From: Polytrichum commune
Lineage: Eukaryota > Streptophyta > Polytrichopsida > Polytrichales > Polytrichaceae
DNA: 64,000 bases
NCBI GenBank assembly: GCA_950295325.1
Contig: OX485803.1
Coordinates: 77,389,554-77,453,553 of the forward strand
Direction: 5' to 3'
This document shows, piece after piece, positions 24,410 through 35,429 of the stretch. Position 1 is the first letter of the stretch. Every line of letters starts with the position of its first letter. Made by a program: the position numbers and the translations under genes. The notes beneath the pieces were generated by a model. The model saw nothing but the letters and a program-made list of their open reading frames with translations. It had not been told where the DNA came from and did no database searches.

Positions 24410-25012
24410 AGCCCCACAATTTCCAACTAGCCCACTTCTCCTTGGATATGAAAGACGCGATTAGTACAAGATGGTTAGTAAATTCAAAATCGAGGCCATA
24501 GCCTCATGATTTTTGGAGCTCGTATAAATGTGTTCTTCATTATCAAAGTGAAGACTCTCATGCTCATTAAATGGTCATTAGGTCGTCCTTCCTCCCCCCC
24601 CTCAAATTATATTGATTGTTGAGTCTAGAGTGGTTAGCAGATTTTGGGCACATAGTCCAATCTATTAGAAACATGTGTCTATTTGCTATCCGTTCTTGGA
24701 GGCATACCAAACCACATACCACTCAAATATAGGTGTTCTAACAAGAAAAGTAATCGAATAAGGGTTGTCTACCTTATATTTGAGTGGTTGTGCTTAAGTG
24801 TGGATCTAGAAATGGACACGATAAAGACATTTAAAGAATTGGACTAGTGCTCAAAACTTGTTAACCATTCTAGGTTCAATAGCCAGTAATTGTGGGGGTG
24901 GAGGGGGAGGGGGGTATATGACCACTTATTGAGCTCAAAACCATCCTCTAGTAATGAATAAGATATTCATATAACTTTCAAAAATTATAAGGAAAATAGC
25001 TATGGCCACAAC
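24410..25012. mobile_element. foldback element built from repeat family A
   Basis: The left half (24410-24745) is a copy of repeat A. The right half (24772-25012) is a diverged inverted copy: on the minus strand it reads GGCCATAGC, then a C-rich tract, TTGAACCTAGAATGGTTA and GAGCAC, ending in CCACTCAAATATA. These mirror GGCCATAGC, the C-rich tract, TTGAGTCTAGAGTGGTTA, GGGCAC and CCACTCAAATATA on the left. It looks like a non-autonomous DNA transposon with long terminal inverted repeats. It sits 180 bp upstream of the COX16 start. Confidence 0.7.
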
Positions 25013-26709
25013 TTGGATATGTCAATCATATGGTATTCACTGTGTGTTTCATATCCTACAAGAAGTGAGTGCAAAGCTAAAAGTGTCCATTGAAGGCCAA
25101 CTTACCTTAAAGCATTTAATAAGGTGCTTCCTTGTTCATCTTTGTGTGCCAAATTGCAATTTCCATGTGGGTTTTGAGAGTGTTTCAAGCAATGTAAAAC
25201 TGCCATGTGGCAAATATCTTTGAAATCCATTGGAGCGTGAAGCACTCTACGATACTCCTTAGCTTGAATTCATTTTCTCTCAAAACTAAAATCAAAAAGA
25301 CCTCCACTAGAATCTCAAACCCGTTTCATGCTTACCATTGACTTTAAAATCACTTTCTTTACATTGTTGTTCTTTTAATTGCAAAGTCCAAAAAACCAAA
25401 AGACTTATGAGACCAGAAGGACATCAAGATGGTGTCAAAAAGATTAATTCCTTAGTAACGGAGTGCAATGGCCTTTATTATTAAGTGCAAGATAGCTTGA
25501 TGTTACAATAGACTTGAGACTAAGCCTAGTAGCAATGTGGAGTTGATGAGGCTACTTGGTTAGATTGGCAGAGTGCAATAAGGATTGCAAGATACTACAT
25601 GACGAACAAGCACAAACAAAGTTCCCAGTACCTTGCACTACCCTCTAGAATAAGAAAGAGAACCTAGATCTAATGGGGTTGCTAAGGCAAGGGCACTTGT
25701 TCCTACATCAACATTTGGGAACAAGGTTACAGTCTTGCTCTCAAACACAAGTCTTCATGTGAAAGAGAAGGTTATATATTTGAAATGGCAAGTCTTTGTC
25801 CTTGAAAAGCAAATACCTAGCCATACATGGAACCAATTTTTAAAATCATTATGTAAATTTGCTTGATATGCAAGTCATGTCACAATTTCCTTCGTTTGTC
25901 TAATTTTGTGTTGTACTAGAAATAGGAATTCCCAATCGGATGCATGTTCAACTTGCTCAAATTCTACTTGCACACCACTTGATTTAGGTGAACCAACCCA
26001 CACACTCGTTCCTTGTTGGATGCCTAAACCCTTGCCTCCAAGGAACCAATGCACAGGTTGGTTCACCCCAAGCCACACCACTTGCACCATCTTCTAAAAT
26101 ATGCAAACTTTTCTTCAAGTTTTGTTTGTCATCATAAACTCCTTGACTTTGTAGATCAGTCTGTTTTTAAAATGTCTATGATTTTTTTCTTCACAAAATT
26201 TGAAGTTAATATATGAAATTGAATCACTTTCACTTAACACTAGGCAGGGATCAGGAGCTGTCCACTTTACCGTGCTTGCACCCGTGTGTACTAAGACCTC
26301 AATTTTGACACAAGGCAACAATAGATAAGGCACAAACCTGAAGTACAAAAAAACAAAAGCCAAAAAGTTTGGTGTAACCAAGCCAACAATTTTTTTTACT
26401 TTGAAGCATTTGATGTGGAGGAGATTAGATTTGACGCATTTTCCATCTTGCTGGAGGTGCGGATAGGAGGTTTTATACATATGCGACACTTACTTCATAT
26501 GGAACAACTTTTGATTTAAAGCAAATCTCCAACGTGCAATGTTAAGGACCACTTCTAGTTGATCTGACAGAACCCAGAGATCCCTTGGACCTTGCAAGGG
26601 TTAGAATCTTGATTAATAAGTAACGAATGGTGCTGCAAAGGCTGAAGGCTATGTAATATATTACAAGCTAAACATGATATGCCCTTGGTATCCTTCACAT
26701 GAGAGCAAT
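25013..26709. other. intergenic between COX16 and the MIP3-type gene
   Basis: AT-rich sequence. Open frames at 25875-26097 (both strands) and 26115-26489 (minus, 124 codons) show no family resemblance. The right end must include the 3' untranslated region of the MIP3-type gene; I see no obvious poly(A) signal that I would defend. Confidence 0.4.
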
Positions 26710-29700
26710 TCAAGAGGTGGACTTCGTGCCAAGCAAGAGCTCATGCATGTCTGCAGGAGTAAGAAAAGTAGTCCCCCCTATCAAAACCTCCGTGCTCTCT
26801 CCACCCAAAACTCCAGCTTGTGCTTCCCTTATTTCCCTTACCTGCAGTTGTTTTCACAACATTTGAATAAAGATTATCAGTAGATGGCCCTCTTACCTAC
26901 ATCACTTTAAAAGTCCTAAACCCTCCAGAGCATTTGAAGAAGGACCAGACAGACTTGACATTCCAAATTCTTCAAAACTGTCCAACAAGTTCCAGTATTG
27001 AGCATGACTATGTTAATTCACTTGAATGCTTTAGGGACTTGTTGGAGAATTCATGATCCTCATGGAGCTTGAATGAAAATTGACAAATCTGCCAAGCATA
27101 ACTGGATTGTGCTTCTAAAACAGCCCAAATAACTTCAAAGAATGAGCAGGTCCATGAAGAGAGTAGTCACAAACCTCTGACCCCTTGATTCCTCCAACAA
27201 TAAACACAATGATTAACTTGTGATCCCCAAGCTTTGGTTTTGGCTGCATGTAAAAAAAGACTACAGCTTCAGAAAACCAGACAGTCAACCGCACAGAAAT
27301 ATTACTAGCATCAAGTTTGCAGGAGAACATTTCACAAATACAAAATACTCTTTAAGTAAAGCTTTGACTTTCAACATCTTCCCAACTTGGTATACACATT
27401 AAATTGCATAAGGGGGCCGGCTACCTAAAGTCTCTTAGGCAGTACAATAAAACTACATGTAAAAGCATGTCTTGGATGTCGTGAGAAGACTTCTGTTATA
27501 GCATATTCAACAACTTAAAGAAGAGACAAGAAGCAGAGTGAAATGCATTTGAAAAGAGCAACTGACCTGTCCTAGGCCAAATCTGCCAAGACCACTTTTA
27601 AAAAATCGACCTACAGTTGAAGAATGCTGTTGCAACCCTGGTACATCGGCCTTTGAAAATATTAAAGAAAATAATCTCTGTAACAGCCCCATGGGGAAAA
27701 CCCCTGCCTGCTCCTCAGAAGACCTTAGAGATCCAGGAAGCCTCGCCCGAGCTCCAGCTACCTGATGAAAAACAGAAAAAACATCTTCTAACTGGTCTCG
27801 TAATTCCAGTTTCAATTGCGCCTCGCCATATTCCTCCTCCTCGCTGACTTCATCAACTCCCTCCCATTCTCCCCAGTCATCGTCCACTTGTACATTATTT
27901 TGCTTTGTACTTTTCTTCTCTTCCCCTTTACCTTGATCCTCCCCACTTTGATCCCCCCTTGCTCTTTGCCAGTGTGCATTAAGTGCTGTTTCAAGTCTTC
28001 TGAAAATCCCAAGATCTGCACCACGAAGATGGCCTTCCAGAATGACATCCAACAGGGACTTTTTAAGGACTGCCTCTTCTTGCCATGCAAATGGGCCAGT
28101 AGAAGAAGGCCCATTGGGTGTAGCTTCTCCAGCAAGCCCGTATCCAACAACCGCTAAGGTCAGCACATCGCAAAGGTTAAGCATAGCATCTTGAGTCGTC
28201 TGTTGAACCATGTCACTAATCTGGAGTGGAACACTTTGACTGCCATCGTTGACGCTTAATTTCAAAATACGCTCTGCACTGGCGAGAGCTTCCCATTTTG
28301 ACCACTTCTCTGAACCTAATGCTTCTTCCACCGCCTTTGCTACCTGTGGACAACCAATATAAGGAACATATGAGCTTCAAGAACACTAGAAGTAACCATT
28401 ATCATGCAGTATAATCACACAAGGAATTCTCCCAAGTCCACACAAGTCTGCAGCAGAGATGGCAGTCTTGCAGTGAGAAAGCCAGTCGAATTCTGGACTT
28501 AGACAAAGTAAAAAATACACACCATTGCACTGATTGGTGAATTGCAAGATTAAAGCCCTCCCATAAGTTGTCACAGCCCATGAAGTGAATCACAGTCAGA
28601 AATATGGCACATTATACGTATGCATCACCACAAGCAAGTCCTTCACAAGTACCAATGGATGTTATAACAAGATGCCAATTCGTATGGTTGTTGCCATGCC
28701 TCGATGAAAAACAAAACAAAACAAAAACAAAAAAAGAGAACAGCTGTGTTTGTTACTTTTCTATTTCAGTGACTGACTCTGCTCCTTCAAGGTGCAATCA
28801 AACCACAAGATTACAACAAAGTTCAAGATGTACAGGAATGTGGAATTTTCTTCGCACAAATCTCCTCATTTTTATTTGAGATTATGACATTGAGATATAA
28901 TGAGGTTCAAATATGTGCTTACAAATGACTTATCTAAAGTGTTCAGCAACCAAGCAATAGAGGAAAACCCGTTTCATCCCCAAGATTACAAGAATATGCA
29001 CTGACTTGCTCAACAAGAGCCCTAGTTACTAAAATTTCATAGATAACTCAGAAACCAGTATGAGTGATTTATCCACAAAGATCTCATATATACCTGTAAT
29101 AAACCTAAGTGGCGAATCATTGTGTCTGGCTTGGATGACAATGTCACCCGCAAGGAGGCAAGCTCCGCAGGTGTCATTGCACCTAGGCGAGTTCTTCCGG
29201 GTATGAGCAGTTTTTCTTTTCTCAAAGCTTCATGTAACCACTTGCGTAATAAAACTGTAGCATCTTTAGTAGATTTGTCAAGCAAGGCATCTAGTCTGTC
29301 TGCCCCAAGCTGATCCCATGGGGCTGCAAGAGAGCCACCCATCACTTGGACCTTCCCAACACTGCTCAACACAGCCACAAGAGGACGTATTAGATCGCAC
29401 AGACAACTGCTTTAAAAAATAAAAAATAAACTTGAAAACTATCAGTGCTATCTTGAATACACAAATTGCTATAACTTGTACATAGTAATTTACAGTACTT
29501 GGACAGGGAGATCCTTAAGACAATTTACCAAGCATTGACTAAATCCCTCCAGAGCTTTGTATTATGAAAATAGAACTTCATGACATGTTAATCAGTAAAA
29601 TATTGCAAAACCTGCAACTAAGGGTCAAGTAATTACTCTGCAACTCTGGAACTGTCTCTCTGTCCTTGACTAGGATCCTTTGGTGTCTTGCTGTCTGATG

Positions 29701-32700
29701 CTGACATTAGTGGCAACAGGGGAAACTCTGAAACTCCATTGCCTCCATTTTGGAAGGCCCCTGTAGGTAAACGGAAGTCCATTGGATTCCGCGCCAAGGG
29801 ATGAGACTGCAGACCATTCAGAGGACGAGAAGGGGGGAGGACTTTAGGCCTGCGGAAGAATAAAGAAGCACATTGCAAGTGTCTCTGTTTTTAGTGCCAC
29901 ATGTGTCTGAGAAACATTACAAAAGTGAACAAGAAAAAGGTAAGATTTAGCTCTGATCAAATGTAAGGATATGGTGAGTAAGTGTTGTATAAACTAAACA
30001 TCATGAATGCATGTAATCAAGTGGGAAAAGTGTTCATACCTGCGGAGAAGGGAATCTACAACACGGTCGATGACAGCATCACTGTGACAAGTTGGTGTGA
30101 TGAGATCTAGCGTCCTGTCTACAAGTAAAAGGCCTGCAGATTTTCTTTGTGCGCCATGTTCTAAAGTTGTTGGCATTGCTAAATCTGTCACCAGCTTGCC
30201 CACCATTTGAGAAAGTGGACCCAACGAGAAAACCTCCACCTTTAAGTCTAGCTGCAAATCACAATGAGTCGGTTCAAGAACTACACAGAGGATATTATCA
30301 CAAGCAGTTTCCAAAGAAAAGTCAGGAGGCTGTTTGCAGAAATGGCCAGGAACAAGTGGACTGCACCTGAGCAGTCAGATGTTGTAGAAAGTGAGCAATA
30401 AGTGTTGCCCCTGATGGAATATGATCATCAAGATCAAGCGGCATACCCGTGTCGACGGCTGGTAACCCTGGACCCAGTGAGGTGTCGTTTTTATCATAAG
30501 AAAGGGGGGCCTCAGCTTCTGCTCCGCCTGACGGCAGAACAAATAAACTTGGCGTCAACGGGCACATCACCATTGGAACATGGTCCACAGTGATATTCAA
30601 TCCTAGTAGCGATTCTGAGTAGCCTTGTGAATGGGAATCATCCTCCTCTGCAGTCTGTTGTTTGACGAAGTGTTGCAGGTCTTGTTTGAGTAGAGTTGTG
30701 TACTCACTAAAGGCATCCTTGCCTAAGGGAGTTTCCAGACAAGCCGAATGTGCATCCTGTACAGCACACATCCCTATATCAGGCAACAGAGTTGCATGCT
30801 TTATACATTGTAAGACCTTAATCAGAGAGCACTTTGCAAACAGGGATTTATTGACATGAACTGCTACCTGAGAAATGGAGGTGAATATAGTGCAAGTTTT
30901 CACACTTGGGTGACACCTCAAGCATCGCAATATGTATCGGTGCGCATCACTGAGAAACCTAGTGGTCAGAATGGCCACTTTGTGTAGTTGTCCCTCTCGC
31001 CATGCCACTGCCTGCAATCAGCTGACGTTCAGACAACTGAAACCAAGGAGCAGAGGAGGACAAGATAGCCCTGATTACATCATAAGTCATGTACATGAAT
31101 ATCACACAACTCACAACTTCATGTGTCAGCCCGCTTGGAATAATCTTATGAAGGTTGATGAGACAACCAAATGTGGGCTTCATCAAATCCTCTCTACCAA
31201 ATCATTCCATGTGAGATTCAATGAGATATGCTAAATTGTCACACTGTACTCTCCAAACTTGAACAAACCTCCTCCACAAACCTCTGCATAGAGGCCTGGC
31301 AGACCTACATTCCTGTTCACACACCTCAAGAGCTACAATTGACATCCCTAAGCTACCAACAGAAATTTAAACACACAATTGAGTATCAGAAAAAATCCTA
31401 CATGCCAGAAAAAATTTGATGTGTTTCATAGTTGATTAGACTAAGCCTCCCTGAGATAAAATCAGCTTCTGTTACAAAAAAGTGAGATACATTCGGCTTT
31501 CAAAAGAGTAGCATATCAATCCACATCTGTACCAATTCATAGTTTCCCTCTCAAAGCAGAAATTCGTTCAATGCAGAAATTAGATCTAGAGAAGCACAGA
31601 GAAATTGGAAATTGCAATTTACAGCATCAAGTGCCGATGCGTTTTCCAAGCTGCAAACTGCCCTGACACCCAACTGCAACACAAAGGGGAGGCCTCCAAT
31701 GTAATGCAACGCCTCCCCTGCCCCTTCGTCCACGTAGAGAAGTGCTCCTTCCACTTCATCAGCCACCTGCAGAGGGACAATACAGCAAAGCCACAAGCTG
31801 AGTTCATCCCAAAAATGCCAATTCACTCATAGGTTTCAATCCACAAGAAAAGGAACCCCTAATCATAATCAATTGCAAACAACTGATGGCTCAATTTTAT
31901 TTGCACACATCTAAGATACCACCCTCTGTGGCAGAGGAGATCCATGAGGTAGAGAGACCACAAAACAGAGGTTATGTAAGGCCTAAATTAAGTAGTGATA
32001 AAGATGCCAAAGCAGATGCATATTGTGAAGAGGAGAAAGAGAGGAGAGAGAATCTTCAAAACATCTCACTCCTTCTCAGAACCTACAAGATGAATTCACA
32101 AGCTCACCAAACCTCCAAATCCACAAGAACAAGAGATGACTCTGATAATTCCACCGGCTTCTTGAATTATTGTGTTTCTTCATCTTCGCATTCGTCTAAC
32201 TCTATATCCAATCCCAAAATGGGTATCACGAGAATTAGAGGGGCCCCAACGCCTACTGCCTCCTTTCCTTTCAAGAATGAACACCTTGAACGGACGGGCT
32301 TGGTCAAGCCGGCGTGCACCTATCTCCCTCTAAGGACAAACCCCCAGGTTCCCACGTGATTGGTTGAAAATACCCAATTCACCCGGATACCCCCATTATG
32401 ATTGGTTGGGTGTACCATAGGTGGATGGGTGCACCGGAAATCAAGTACAAGGAAGGTCACCAATCCAAGAAATCCACAAAATACTTAAGCTCAATGCAGG
32501 TAAGGAAAAATGCAGAGAATAAATGGATTGGATAAGAAAGAGAGGGAAAATCTTCAAAATCTATAAGCTGAATATCAAAAGCTCACCAAAACCCCCAATC
32601 CGCGACATACTTAGGCTCAATTTAGGGTTCGAAAGCATGCAGAGGATGAATGGATTGATGTAGAAGAACCTACAAGCTGAACTTCAAAACCTCACCAAAA

Positions 32701-33030
32701 CTCCCAATCCGCAACATACTTAGGCGCAACTTAGGGTTTAAAAGTATGCAGGGGATGAGTGCATTGGAAGAGAAAGAGAAGGAAAATCCTCAAAATCGAC
32801 AAAGCTGAATTTCAAAAGCTCACCAAAACTCCCAATCCGCGGCATACTTAGGCTCGATCTAGGGTTGGAAAGCATGCAGAGGATGGTTGGATTAATGGAG
32901 GGACAGAGGGAGAGGGAGAGGGAGAGGGAGAGAGAGAGAGAGAGATGTGTGTTGGGTTGGGTTGGGTTGAGTTTGAATTGTGTTTTGTTACCTGGGCGAA
33001 GCAGCGTTGGGAGTGGCGGAGGAGATCCAT
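26710..33030 (-). CDS. MIP3/SCFD2-type Sec1-family protein
   Basis: A ten-exon gene of 810 aa. Exons: 33030-32992, 31766-31623, 31011-30868, 30756-30367, 30251-30040, 29849-29637, 29406-29094, 28343-27567, 27243-27175, 26841-26710. All junctions keep phase. It matches plant MIP3, the Sec1/Munc18-like member of the MAG2 tethering complex that handles Golgi-to-ER vesicles (Arabidopsis MIP3 is about 838 aa). Landmarks: ALLYVDEGAGE near residue 22, FLSDAHRYILRCL in exon 3, SAGLLLVDRTLDLITP at 277-292, an acidic linker at about 625-660, STVGRFFKSGLGRFGLG in exon 8, VFIVGGIKGSE in exon 9 and IGGTTFLTPADMHELLLG near the end. An in-frame ATG at 33060 would add ten residues; 33030 fits the family better. 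Intron 3 (30867-30757) is 111 nt and open in frame. Exon 6 is poorly conserved and its edges are the least certain. Confidence 0.93.
32090..32890. repeat. tandem repeat inside intron 1 of the MIP3-type gene
   Basis: Three good units begin near 32565, 32671 and 32802 (spacing 106 and 131 bp). Each carries AAGCTCACCAAAACTCCCAA, CATACTTAGGC, TTAGGGTT and GCATGCAGAGGATG with variants. More diverged units are recognisable near 32090 and 32460. A GA run at 32905-32945 follows. On the gene's own strand each unit contains GTTTTGGTGAGC, which looks like a splice donor. Confidence 0.8.
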
Positions 33031-33270
33031 GGACCATGGAAGAAGAGAACGAGTGTGCAAAGCTTTGTGATGATGCGATGAAATTTTGTGTAATGTGATG
33101 CTAGGAAAAGGGAGTGGTGAGCACGGGGATGCTAGGCTGACGATGATGCATGTTGCAACGAGAGTAGTGTTGCGAAGGCACGAAAGCGGAGAACACCAAG
33201 GACAGCGTCGTCGTCTTCTTCTTTTCTTATAATTTCTTTCTTTTCACCTTCTAGCAAATATTAAAATATT

Positions 33271-35425
33271 ACAATGGGTAAGTGTTTGGTCCACTACACT
33301 GCTTACTCTAATTAGTGTGGGTTACCCATTCGGAGTTACGTGTTGCTATAACTTTTTACCGACATCATCGTTTATTACCAACTAAGTTACAGTCTAACCA
33401 CGATAATGCAACACTTGATAATGCGAAACCTCAATTATACAACGCATTTTCCGTCAACCAAACTTCCTAGTGTTAATTTACTCCGATAATACGATTATGA
33501 TGTTCATAATATGACCATTTTTAGGTTCGATTTGTCATATAATAGAGATAATTAATGTGTGCAGGTGGTAGGACCCACAGTATGATTTGCCTTGGGATCG
33601 GGGAGTACATGGTGAATTCATCAATGGGCTAATTGAAGTTAACTCGAGTTAATTGTTTTAAACATTGGTTTCAAAACATACATCACACTTTTTAAGTCTT
33701 TGGGGTTTGGATGGAGGTTGAAGGATTTAGGAATTGTGTGGATCTCCAAACTATAATTATTAAGTTGTTGATCTCTCTTCTTGATTCAAAATTTGTCCTC
33801 ACACTTGAATCTCACGTTTATTTACATTGGAAATTTCAATCCTTGCCAACTTATACTCCTATATTTGCCCATGCCACTCTTCAATTTATTGGCTCTAGTG
33901 ATGACAATAATCTTGACTAGTGGATGCTTCTCATTTTGTTTTGGTCATAATTTCAATAATTTCAGTGTTGATGACCAAGTCTCCACACAAAACCACTTGC
34001 ACACAATTTGATAAGCATTGACCTCCTCCGCATTGGTTATGGCACTAGAAGGTGTTTATAATATGAATGAAATTGGTTTATTCATCATGCCCAACCAAAC
34101 AAGATACTAACACAAGGAAAAATTCATGGGCACAAAATTTAGAAGGACCGTCTCACTCTTGCTCTTGTTGTAAACATAACATGCTCTAACAAATTGAAAC
34201 TTGGGAGTTGGATGATGAGCTTCAATGTACATTTCAAATCTCAAAAGCGGAAGGTGCTTTTAATTATGGGCAATTCTACCACTCGTTACCTTGAGCATGT
34301 CAGTAGAGGTGAATCGTTTGGTTTTTCAACCTTGCAATTGAGCAATAATATTACTATTTTCTTACCAACTTGTGTTACAAGTGTGGTACAACCCTTGGAT
34401 CAAGGAATAATTGTGTCATACAAAGTTCAGTTTAAGAATAAGATTTTGGAATGGGCTCTCTCTCAATTTGATTCTTCTACTACTCACCATGACTTGAGGA
34501 ATATAGTAGTGCCTCATGTAAGGCATGATACTATGTGGTGCTCTCAAGTGTGGAGAGATATGAATCCCCAAATCATACAAAACAATTGGAGGATGTCCAA
34601 GATTTAACTTGTAGATTGGAGTGCCAATTTTGCCATGGATGATCGATGAACTTAAGAAATCGAGAATGAAGAAGCAACAAATGAATTGGTAAGTCTCATT
34701 TCCTCTTTGAATATACCTATTGAAGAATATGTGCAATTGACATGATAGGAAATTGTTGATGCACAATACATCATGCTAAGTTGGTGGATGTGACATGGAG
34801 CAAAGAAACCCATTTGGGTTTAATTTTGAACGAAGAGCCAATGGAGAGGAATGATGTGGATGACCAACCAATACCAATATTCGAGCTTCCTCAAAGCCCA
34901 CACACATGCCCAATTACTATAAAAACTAAGCATCTTTTGGGGTTTTCAATTATAGTTGTGATGAAGATGCAATCTTTTATGGAAAATTTGAACAAGATAT
35001 TAATTTCCAACATCAACAAACATCATTAGAAGACATTAGGTTCTTACTTTCGTAGTGTGTGATATGATGAAGACATCATCACGAGACTATATATATATAT
35101 ATATTTTTTATTTTTATTTTTTTAAACTTCATATTGTGTGACGTTGTGAGCATTTTTCTTCAATAAAAATCTTTCATGCTTATGTATCTTCATTGTGTGT
35201 GCAAGATGTCATTTTACATCGATTTAGTTATTTTCTTGAAAATTCTCGATAACCAAACATGTCATATTAAAAAGGGGAGAACAATACATCATATTCTTCG
35301 GTGTGCATACTATCTACTTATGTCATTTGGGTAAACAAATGATACTCTCAATGAAATGTTATAGCAATATGTAACTCCAAATCATAACCCACACTAATTA
35401 GACAAAATGGTGTACTCACCAATTG
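33271..35425 (+). mobile_element. pogo/Tigger-like DNA transposon, decayed
   Basis: Inverted termini are visible. CTAATTAGTGTGGGTTA, then ATTCGGAGTTAC and TTGCTATAAC, at 33308-33352 mirrors 35359-35401 read in reverse. The ends are about ACAATGGGTAAG at 33271 and its inverse ACAATTGGTGAG ending at about 35425. Between them lie remains of a DDE transposase in order: YNMNEIGLF and a proline-Asn tail near 34055, RKVLLIMGNS at 34249-34278 where the catalytic aspartate appears to be replaced by glycine, and ITIFLP with TSVVQPLDQGII at 34353-34412. Stops and frameshifts interrupt it. A C-terminal acidic remnant runs to about 34900. It lies 240 bp upstream of the MIP3-type start codon. Confidence 0.87.
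34055..34950 (+). pseudogene. pogo/Tigger-type DDE transposase remnant
   Basis: This is the coding part of the element above. The best-preserved stretch is an open frame at 34194-34607 (137 codons) containing VVQPLDQGIIVSYKVQF, the diagnostic motif of the DDE_1 (Tigger, Jerky, CENP-B-related) family, which in active members joins and cuts transposon ends. The first catalytic aspartate context (normally NMDETGLF) reads NMNEIGLF, so D has become N. The second (normally LLLMDNAS) reads LLIMGNS. Both changes and the stop codons argue for an inactive copy. The N-terminal DNA-binding domain is not recognisable. Confidence 0.83.
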
Positions 35426-35429
35426 TGCA

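Noticed and set aside
30322-31017. Continuous 231-codon frame as a single MIP3 exon
   Set aside because: Family comparison requires removal of 30757-30867 and an acceptor at 31011; the continuous frame exists only because intron 3 is open.
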